DNA of 28,441 bases from DAOVFN01 sp964484305. GTDB taxonomy: Archaea > Aenigmatarchaeota > Aenigmatarchaeia > QMZP01. Position numbers and translations under genes: made by a program. The notes beneath the pieces were generated by a model, which saw only the letters and a program-made list of their open reading frames with translations, ran no database searches and was not told the origin of the DNA. Below, one piece after another: positions 9,501 through 14,530 of the stretch; the first letter of the stretch is position 1; every line of letters begins with the position of its first letter. The stretch spans positions 1 through 28,441 of the forward strand of contig CAZAEI010000014.1 in the NCBI GenBank assembly GCA_964484305.1, in the 5' to 3' direction.

Positions 9501-10690
9501 CTCTGGTTTATAATGGAAAATTGTCATTAAGTAGGGGCGGGGCGGCGATACACTTGGTCACACATTCTGGTTCTATTGGATATAGGATTGCCCACTGCGA
9601 TTACTCTGATTCCAGTTGCATGCCTGAATTGGATAGTATCATTGTTAGAAACAACATAGCACAAGAATCAGCACACTTTAATTTTGATAACGTAGATACC
9701 AGTTATGACTACAACTTAATTGTTGAAGCGTTTGGGCAAGCAGGTGATCCAGAAATCTATGTGAATGATGTTTATATAGGGAACTTTGGTTATGTCTATA
9801 ACGAACCACGAAACAAATTATTCGAGATTCCAGAAGATCTCATTAGTGAAACAATGGTGGTTGAAATAAGGCCTGTGGCTGGTAATATTGCTTCATATAA
9901 AGCAAAGGTAAAACTCACCCCCATATTATCATCTGAATACTATTTAACAGTAATGGCCTCTCCTGATGCTATTCCTATTGCAAAATATATGTATACCCGT
10001 AGCGGTTATGCAATTTCCAGTGCGCTCGACCCCTCGGAATATGCTGATTTCACGCAGGACAATATTCCTGACGTTGCTATTGGAAGGATTACTGGAATAA
10101 CCCCCTCAGACATTTCTTCATATCTGGCAAGGGATCTGTTCCATGAAGAATTTGAAAAAACAAATAATGTTGTTTTCATGGCGAGTTCGTTCCAATACAT
10201 GCTTAATAATGCTGAGAGATGGGCCAATGAATTTGAGAATGCAGGTTACAATGTAAACAGTGATTTGAATATAGGAAATTGTCATCATTTTGGTTCTGAC
10301 CTGTGGGAAAACAATGACTTGATATCCTATGCTGACCACGGCAGTTCTTCTTGGGCAGGAATAAGTTCAAGTGCAATCCCTTTATTGAGTAATTCCTTGA
10401 TTTCCAATGATGCGTGTTCAACATGTTCTTATTTTTATGGTTATACCTTTTGCATGAGGGCCATAAGGCAGGGCTCCTTGGGGCATCTGGGTGCTGTCTC
10501 AGTTGCTTGGACTGGAAATGATATCTATATGAATACATTGAATAACATTTATTACCACAATCAGACTATGGGCGAAGCATTTACAAATGGATTTAGATAT
10601 AATGAATATAAATATCAGACAACATTGATTGGAGACCCTACAATTCCTCTGAATCCAACAAATCTTTTAGACAATGAATTGACTTGGTGA
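6536..10690 (+). CDS. Secreted gingipain-like (peptidase C25) protease with CARDB-like repeats
   Basis: 1384 aa. An N-terminal signal sequence (MMRREW..., hydrophobic 11-35, AQA/Q-type site) is followed by a Cys-rich module seen in archaeal surface proteins (DGTPHGECSS...CGCLEGQVC, about 40-85). CARDB/Ig-like regions lie at about 318-430, 690-780 and 800-900. A Rossmann-like segment at about 467-610 (VVYVEDNYTLALLASTYASLINAPLIIQG) may belong to the protease or to a cell-wall-binding fold. The C-terminal 250 residues match family C25: IPDVAIGRI (about 1175), catalytic His H1268 in YADHGSSSW, and catalytic Cys C1294 in DACSTC. No C-terminal anchor is visible. The DNA turns sharply AT-rich after codon ~95 (near 6815), so the gene looks chimeric. 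It lies 13 nt after the membrane-anchor gene and is followed after 5 nt by another exported protein. Confidence 0.8.
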   Translation: MMRREWYYRVSNLLLLFLVCLLFLFVLNPLQIQAQQEWDDCIDGTPHGECSSIRPLHCDMGILINRCDLCGCLEGQVCTDSGECSFEDGPVVENKKQMSRYSDKEVFLVSDKDWRVVLPLVPVTTWTNVDGSVSKYPTLIFHEEDFTDKSLELNKDEFIKNTGLWVSWNFKKDVLAEGIAGSDEFTILFELSDDMYNKMKKGIPRGDLNLTASKIDPQGDNSISYGVFFNDVELEDKHFGLESVERDTLYLLLEGAFWGKEKFLLKKGVNNLTLVRRGGNIFIEGYSLFTPYFASDEINDGCEYSWSEYNIYDLCIIDAQVDKEQASLGETVSYSIRVENICDETVDLNGEDTVFQGVWFNPTSLGELYKVPYGIVFSHLSTSIPRVRLEPGQSTQFNIELIYNNSEELPEISFDADSIIYFMQQYNPDRVTVIGETPQEFDNLLITEPELGLGMDEDDIQRISINDYLSYWELFGDVVYVEDNYTLALLASTYASLINAPLIIQGAGMNTDSNFIGKNTICIGSVDRECNEQYGLEELKKKYFDMTDTKKFILVNPEDLKDNTMTSFEPEKSPEKIINIYTKSSILSPILASAKHELILTTDEQDYEDINNELKSQFSDFYSFPSYLCGPEDSCSSGFEETDIELHAKENTMSFNLSIEFVPNLKIYPNLYNYEIGFYDKYVIINRTKNIPTEITNTGMAKAEDVNLSLYKLDWYCNSSGCFENLDLIDFKHIGDVQSLQRIVKNLSFISDEPGSKNLRLTVSTSSEEKNIENNNHNFEINVILEGADVISTVGYRPYYVNHPAIISSRTTNIGTETAENVEILMYIDHGNYYDNDQKEWKENRTLINRSYIGRVEPRKAIEKEISYIFETPGYKSLILQVNSTNDVNPLNNDYCFSPRVYEDSQDAFQTEHALTGEEYNKEIYILQVMGFLFDCPSHQEEIEVYFNGELVKTTEIKCENMSGILLGSYDFVLDNIFYNLDIENLNITLVYNGKLSLSRGGAAIHLVTHSGSIGYRIAHCDYSDSSCMPELDSIIVRNNIAQESAHFNFDNVDTSYDYNLIVEAFGQAGDPEIYVNDVYIGNFGYVYNEPRNKLFEIPEDLISETMVVEIRPVAGNIASYKAKVKLTPILSSEYYLTVMASPDAIPIAKYMYTRSGYAISSALDPSEYADFTQDNIPDVAIGRITGITPSDISSYLARDLFHEEFEKTNNVVFMASSFQYMLNNAERWANEFENAGYNVNSDLNIGNCHHFGSDLWENNDLISYADHGSSSWAGISSSAIPLLSNSLISNDACSTCSYFYGYTFCMRAIRQGSLGHLGAVSVAWTGNDIYMNTLNNIYYHNQTMGEAFTNGFRYNEYKYQTTLIGDPTIPLNPTNLLDNELTW

Positions 10691-10695
10691 TATTG

Positions 10696-11475
10696 ATGAA
10701 AAAGACTGTATCCTGCTTAATATTTTCCGCTTTACTATTATTATCAATATCCGGTGTTGAGGCATTAATAACCCCAAGTATAGATATAAAAGATGTATTC
10801 AGGGCGGGAGAAGTTATTTCTTTCAGTTATACTGTCTCTTCGGATATCAGTCAGCAAATAAGATATGCTTCGGGAATAAATTGCCCGAACATTCCTTCTT
10901 CCCTTCTCGAACTAAAAACAAAAAATCTTATTGCAGATCAGCCTTTTATTGAGAATTATACTGGGCCCTTGGTGGATGATTCTATAGAACCGCAAAGTTG
11001 TGCTGCATATTTTTCTTTAATAGAACCTTATGAAATGGATGTAAACAAGGAATTTATGATTATTGCAAACCCCTCGTTTTCATTTAACATAAAAATTTGC
11101 CCAGATCAATCCTGCACTGAAGAATCAAAAACGTTTGTCCGGGATAGTAATATCTATCTAGACTATGATTCAGAGATTGAAAATCTGACATTAGATGCAG
11201 TTTTAAAATTGCCAGATGGGAGAACACGACAGATAACATTACCAAGTTTGGCAAAGGCAGAGCAGATAGGAACCTATGAACTGGAGGTGACTGCATCCAA
11301 GACGGGCTACAAAACAATGACTGCATCAGAGCGGTTTGGTGTGATTGAAAAACAGGCTGAAATAAAATGGGCCTCTGATTATGATACGGGGGAGTTCTGG
11401 GTGGATTTGTTTTTAGCGATAATATTTATAGTGGTAGTGTTAGTTGTGATTATCCTTTTCAAGAGGTATAAGTAG
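10696..11475 (+). CDS. Exported protein with Ig-like region and C-terminal transmembrane anchor
   Basis: 259 aa, no named family. A signal peptide (MKKTVSCLIFSALLLLSISGVEA) is followed by beta-rich sequence with four Cys in the centre, an Ig/CARDB-like region near residues 160-215 (EIENLTLDAVLKLPDGRTRQITLP), and one transmembrane helix at about 232-254 with a basic cytoplasmic end (FKRYK): type I topology. I chose ATG 10696, which gives a proper MKK signal peptide, over an in-frame TTG at 10684 that overlaps the protease stop. Last gene of the surface operon, 5 nt after the C25 protease, and equally AT-rich. It could be the membrane partner or receptor of the anchorless protease (inference from the order). 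Confidence 0.75.
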   Translation: MKKTVSCLIFSALLLLSISGVEALITPSIDIKDVFRAGEVISFSYTVSSDISQQIRYASGINCPNIPSSLLELKTKNLIADQPFIENYTGPLVDDSIEPQSCAAYFSLIEPYEMDVNKEFMIIANPSFSFNIKICPDQSCTEESKTFVRDSNIYLDYDSEIENLTLDAVLKLPDGRTRQITLPSLAKAEQIGTYELEVTASKTGYKTMTASERFGVIEKQAEIKWASDYDTGEFWVDLFLAIIFIVVVLVVIILFKRYK

Positions 11476-11495
11476 GGACAAGTAAATATAGACCT

Positions 11496-11554
11496 TCACG
11501 CCCACAGATTCAGGTGCTCGCTCTCGGTCTCCAGGACCATGCCGAAGGGTGAGA
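11496..11554 (-). pseudogene. 3' remnant of the zinc-ribbon gene
   Basis: Minus-strand sequence coding for ISPFGMVLETESEHLNLWA and a stop, 55 of 59 bases identical to the 3' end of the intact zinc-ribbon gene at 13160-13309, with one amino-acid change (S for N). The similarity begins exactly at the stop codon and ends where the ATPase gene stops. The remnant is in frame with the ATPase, separated from it only by the TAA at 11556-11558. No start or zinc-binding half is present, so it is not a working gene. Confidence 0.8.
11496..11554. repeat. Direct repeat, left copy (59 bp)
   Basis: Pairs with 13160-13218 in the same orientation, with four mismatches. The two copies flank the ATPase/nuclease gene, like the attachment-site duplication left when an element inserts at the 3' end of a gene, or the footprint of a duplication. 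Confidence 0.85.
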
Positions 11555-11555
11555 T

Positions 11556-12941
11556 TTATTGCCTGAGAATCCTTTCCAGGTCCCTTAAGTTGAACAGCAT
11601 CAAATTCCTCTCTTTTATTTGTTTCCTGAATGATTTTGCAAATATTGCATAGCTCTCTTTTCTTTTTTCCCTGTTCCATTTAACGGATTCTGATTTTTTC
11701 TTCAGCTCTTCAAAAACCCTTTTCGCATTGACTTTCTCCTGCCATTTGCATTCTGTAAATAAAATTTCCCTGGTCTGCTCGCTTAATGCCACGATGTCAA
11801 TCTCCTTGTCCTTGTACCACCACCTGCCGATTTTATCAAAACCAATCTTGTTGCGAAATTTTAATTCCCACAGGGCTTCTCTACAGACATCTTCAAAGGA
11901 AAGTCCAACATACTGGTTAAAGCTGTTTTTAATTATTCTCAGTGCATTTTTGACATTTCCTTCCTCAATATCACTTTTATTGGGGAATACAAATCTGAAC
12001 CAGAAATTAAAAAAATTATCCTTTATCCTGTAGAGGCCCTTTCTTGATTTGTGTGGATGTTTTTCTGTAACAGGCAGTTCTCTCTTTATAACATCCAGTT
12101 TGATTAGTGTATCTAGATATCTTGCCACCTTGTTTCGTTCGAGATTGCAAGAAGTGACAATGTCATTAACTCTTGTATTGCCAAAAGAGATTGCCTTTAA
12201 TATTGCAAAATAGTTTTTGGTTTCCCTTAATTCCTCTTTCAATAAAAATTCTACTTCTTCATATAATGGCTTTTTAACACCGAGTATCTTTTTTTCTATA
12301 TTGGTAAACACATCTAAATCAGGATCAAGCTCTATTAAATAAGATGGTGTACCATTTGCAACAGAATAAAACTCTATCTTTCTTGAAAGGTCCGCATTCT
12401 TGAAGAACTCACAAGCATTCTTGAATCTTAATGGCTTTAGACGAATCTGACCAGTGCGCCTGCCATAAATTGGTGCTTTATAGCTTAATGTGTATTTTTC
12501 CATCATCGAAATAGAAGAGCCACAAAGTATGAGTAATATCTTACCCTTTTTTAGGTTTTCGTCCCAGCCAGCTTGAAAAAGGGAGGGTATTGCTTTGTTT
12601 GATTCAACTAGATAGGGAAATTCATCTATAACAAAGATAAGCCTTTCACTTGCCTTTTCCTTTATGTATTCAAAAAATTCAACCCAGTTATCTATTTTTG
12701 GCGCTCTTTCGCTGAATAAATTGGCTGTCCTTTTCAGAATTTCTTGTAATTGAAATTGGTCATCCAACTTGTTTGCAAGATAATAAATATGTTTTCTGTT
12801 TCTGCAAAACTCTTTTATCAATTCTGTTTTACCAATTCTCCTTCTTCCATAAATTATTATAAATTCTGGGTTCTTACCTTCATACAATTCTTCTAGGAAT
12901 TTTAAATCCTCGGTCCTGTTAATAAATTTTTGTATATTCAT
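11556..12941 (-). CDS. Archaeal AAA/STAND ATPase with DUF234 nuclease-like domain
   Basis: 461 aa, the full length of the 'archaeal ATPase + DUF234' family common in archaea as variable multicopy genes. Walker A is GRRRIGKTE (residues 32-40, K38 T39), Walker B LIFVIDE (101-107), and the sensor-like strand LLILCGSS (about 136-143). A winged-helix region follows (about 245-290) and then the C-terminal domain. There D382 (KEIDIVAL) and E397/K399 (FTECKW) have the spacing of a PD-(D/E)XK nuclease site. The gene is strikingly AT-rich beside the ribosomal genes and has its own TATA box about 27 nt before the ATG, implying a leaderless mRNA. It lies between two copies of the zinc-ribbon 3' end, suggesting it arrived as, or with, a mobile segment. 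Target unknown; regulatory, defence and selfish roles are all possible. Confidence 0.93.
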   Translation of the reverse strand: MNIQKFINRTEDLKFLEELYEGKNPEFIIIYGRRRIGKTELIKEFCRNRKHIYYLANKLDDQFQLQEILKRTANLFSERAPKIDNWVEFFEYIKEKASERLIFVIDEFPYLVESNKAIPSLFQAGWDENLKKGKILLILCGSSISMMEKYTLSYKAPIYGRRTGQIRLKPLRFKNACEFFKNADLSRKIEFYSVANGTPSYLIELDPDLDVFTNIEKKILGVKKPLYEEVEFLLKEELRETKNYFAILKAISFGNTRVNDIVTSCNLERNKVARYLDTLIKLDVIKRELPVTEKHPHKSRKGLYRIKDNFFNFWFRFVFPNKSDIEEGNVKNALRIIKNSFNQYVGLSFEDVCREALWELKFRNKIGFDKIGRWWYKDKEIDIVALSEQTREILFTECKWQEKVNAKRVFEELKKKSESVKWNREKRKESYAIFAKSFRKQIKERNLMLFNLRDLERILRQ

Positions 12942-12963
12942 AATTAGACTAATCGTGATTATA

Positions 12964-12972
12964 CTATTTAAG
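12964..12972 (-). promoter_or_regulatory. TATA box for the ATPase gene
   Basis: CTTAAATAG on the minus strand, centred about 27 nt upstream of ATG 12941, in a 200-bp gap otherwise free of minus-strand genes. The spacing predicts a leaderless transcript. Confidence 0.6.
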
Positions 12973-13053
12973 CTTTTCTATACTGCAGAATATATTGATA
13001 GTGAATTATTCTTGGAACACTATAGGTAGAATTTTGTGTACTCAAAAACTTGC

Positions 13054-13140
13054 ATGTTCTTTCTGATAGGAATGCATGCAGCGGTAGTGGCTGCCTTGGT
13101 GTTTTTGGTTGTTTCAGTCAAAAGGCACAAGAAGGTATGA
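13054..13140 (+). pseudogene. Stranded C-terminal tail of a membrane protein (28 codons)
   Basis: A plus-strand frame encodes MFFLIGMHAAVVAALVFLVV then SVKRHKKV and a stop: a transmembrane helix with a basic cytoplasmic end, the same design as the end of the exported protein stopping at 11475. The stop lies 19 bp before the zinc-ribbon 3' end, just as the 11475 stop lies 20 bp before the zinc-ribbon remnant. The frame is closed upstream by a TAG at 13027-13029. Its GC-rich codons match the host genes, not the AT-rich island. I read it as the leftover 3' end of a lost gene; a real 28-aa membrane peptide is possible. Confidence 0.35.
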
Positions 13141-13159
13141 AGTGAAGGGAAGAAGGCTC

Positions 13160-13218
13160 TCACGCCCACAGATTCAGGTGCTCGTTCTCGGTCTCCAAGA
13201 CCATGCCGAATGGGGAGA
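13160..13218. repeat. Direct repeat, right copy (59 bp)
   Basis: The 3' end of the intact zinc-ribbon gene; partner of 11496-11554 (55/59 identical, same orientation). Confidence 0.85.
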
Positions 13219-13309
13219 ATATAGAGGAGCAGTTGGGGCACCGGAATGTCTCAGGGTCCTTATGCCAGAGCTTGCCTGGGGTTCCGCACAGGGGGCATCT
13301 GTTTTCCAT
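13160..13309 (-). CDS. Small two-knuckle zinc-ribbon protein, 49 aa
   Basis: A short gene with two zinc knuckles, C5-P-L-C8-G and C24-P-N-C27, 15 residues apart: a single four-Cys zinc ribbon. The rest reads GMVLETENEHLNLWA. ATG 13309 has GGTGAT about 6 nt before it. A TATA box at 13399-13410 would give a leader of about 70 nt. Such stand-alone ribbons in archaea are usually RNA- or ribosome-associated, or transcription accessory proteins, but the exact role cannot be told. It lies between the AT-rich ATPase and eL32, on the same strand. Its 3' end is duplicated at 11496-11554. Confidence 0.8.
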   Translation of the reverse strand: MENRCPLCGTPGKLWHKDPETFRCPNCSSIFSPFGMVLETENEHLNLWA

Positions 13310-13398
13310 AAGAAATCACCGGAAGTCACATCCCAGTACAAAGGATAAAATCCCTGCACCGGCAATGAAAGAATCACCATGGATATTATGTCAGAGGT

Positions 13399-13410
13399 CA
13401 TTTAAATACA
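13399..13410 (-). promoter_or_regulatory. TATA box upstream of the zinc-ribbon gene
   Basis: TGTATTTAAATG on the minus strand in the gap after eL32. Transcription would start near 13380, leaving a leader of about 70 nt with a GGTGAT ribosome site. Confidence 0.45.
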
Positions 13411-13440
13411 TTCGTTCCCGGGGGGCCTGCTGCCGGGTCT

Positions 13441-13860
13441 TCAGGCATTGGTTACCCGGATTCCCCTCTCACAGGCCAGCTTGAGGAGTTCCTCCCGCTT
13501 CATCCTTCCAAGGGAGCCTGCCAGGACAGCCATCTCCTCCTTGGGATTGAGGGCCCCGAGCTCCCTGGCCGTGCTGACCCTGACCTCCCTGAAGCCGAGC
13601 CTGTTGAGGCCGCGCACCTCCCTGGGGGAGCCGTGGCCCGCTCCCGGAAGGCCTCCACGGGCCTTTTCCCTGAGCCTGAGCTTGGAGTGCCTGCCCTTGG
13701 GCCTCCTCCAGACCTTCTTGAGCTTGACATGCCTGTAGCCCTCCTGCCTCACGAATCCGGGCTTCCTGGCCTTGAGTGCCTTCCTCACCTTCAGCTTTGA
13801 GGCAAGCTCTCTCCTGGGCTTTGCCCTTGGACTGGCTGTTCTCTTAATCATGACTCTCAT
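13441..13860 (-). CDS. rpl32e: Ribosomal protein eL32
   Basis: Large-subunit ribosomal protein shared by archaea and eukaryotes. The family core is clear: KPGFVRQEGYRHVKLKKVWR, RPKGRHSKLRLREK, GHGSPREVRGLNRLGF, then the Rossmann-like end with GSLGRMKREELLKLACERGI. The N-terminal extension is very basic. Start is ambiguous: ATG 13860 (MRVMIKRTAS) and ATG 13851 (MIKRTAS) both overlap the end of uL6, while a GTG at 13890 would overlap more. I use 13860, giving 139 aa. Co-transcribed with uL6. The genes that normally follow in archaea (eL19, uL18, uS5) are absent: the next gene on this strand is the zinc ribbon. Confidence 0.95.
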   Translation of the reverse strand: MRVMIKRTASPRAKPRRELASKLKVRKALKARKPGFVRQEGYRHVKLKKVWRRPKGRHSKLRLREKARGGLPGAGHGSPREVRGLNRLGFREVRVSTARELGALNPKEEMAVLAGSLGRMKREELLKLACERGIRVTNA

Positions 13861-14428
13861 TCCCCGGCTTCTCACCCTGTGGTCCCTCACCCTTACCGGG
13901 CTCCATGGGCCTGGTCTTCTGAATCAGGTGTATGCCGTCCTGGAATACCCGCCTGTCGTGGCCCTTGACCTTGGCTGTGAGCTCAATCGTGGCAGCTGCC
14001 TGGCCGACATCCTCCCTGTCGCTGCCTGTCACAACCACGACGTCCTTCCTGAGCTCAACCTTGACTTCCCCCCTGAGCCTGGCTGTCCTGTCCCTCCTCT
14101 CGCCAAGGAAGTTGCCTATCCTGAGCCTGTCTCCCTCAACAGCGAGCTTCATGGGAAAGTGGGAATAGACAATCTTGAGCCTGGCCTCCCATCCCTGGGT
14201 GACGCCTGTAATCATGTTCCTGAGGTGGGCCGCCCATGTCCCGGCATGGGCCTTAATCTTCCTTCTCTCGCTCCCCGAGGAGAATATGGCCCTGCTGCCG
14301 GAGATTTCCAGCCTTACAGGGCTGCCCCTGAGGTTCTTCCTTAGCTCTCCGCAGGGGCCGCTGACGATGAGCTCCCTGCCCTCGAGCTTCACGCTCACCC
14401 CCTCGGGGATTTCCACTGTCTTCTCCAT
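13844..14428 (-). CDS. rpl6: Ribosomal protein uL6
   Basis: Large-subunit protein near the factor-binding site. N-terminus MEKTVEIPEGVSVKLEGRELIVSGPCGELR is typical of archaeal uL6, and the second alpha-beta domain with HFPMKLAVEGDRLRIGNFLGERR and VEVT-type strands is intact. The family signature GHDRRVFQDGIHLI is present at the end. The C-terminus carries an extra polar tail (RPMEPGKGEGPQGEKPGNESHD). Start ATG 14428 is preceded by GGTGA at good spacing; 194 aa. A TATA box at 14504-14513 suggests transcription independent of rpoA'', with a leader of about 50 nt. Overlaps the start of eL32. Confidence 0.97.
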   Translation of the reverse strand: MEKTVEIPEGVSVKLEGRELIVSGPCGELRKNLRGSPVRLEISGSRAIFSSGSERRKIKAHAGTWAAHLRNMITGVTQGWEARLKIVYSHFPMKLAVEGDRLRIGNFLGERRDRTARLRGEVKVELRKDVVVVTGSDREDVGQAAATIELTAKVKGHDRRVFQDGIHLIQKTRPMEPGKGEGPQGEKPGNESHD

Positions 14429-14503
14429 ACACTTCACCATCCGTCCTGGCCAATGCTGCGCAAGACGGCATCCAATCACTTTGCAAGATAGTTGGGTGGT
14501 AGG

Positions 14504-14513
14504 TATTTAAATA
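14504..14513 (-). promoter_or_regulatory. TATA box for uL6-eL32
   Basis: TATTTAAATA in the gap between the rpoA'' stop and uL6. It predicts a start near 14480 and a leader of about 50 nt containing the GGTGA site before ATG 14428. Confidence 0.5.
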
Positions 14514-14530
14514 ACTATAAAAGCAGTTCA

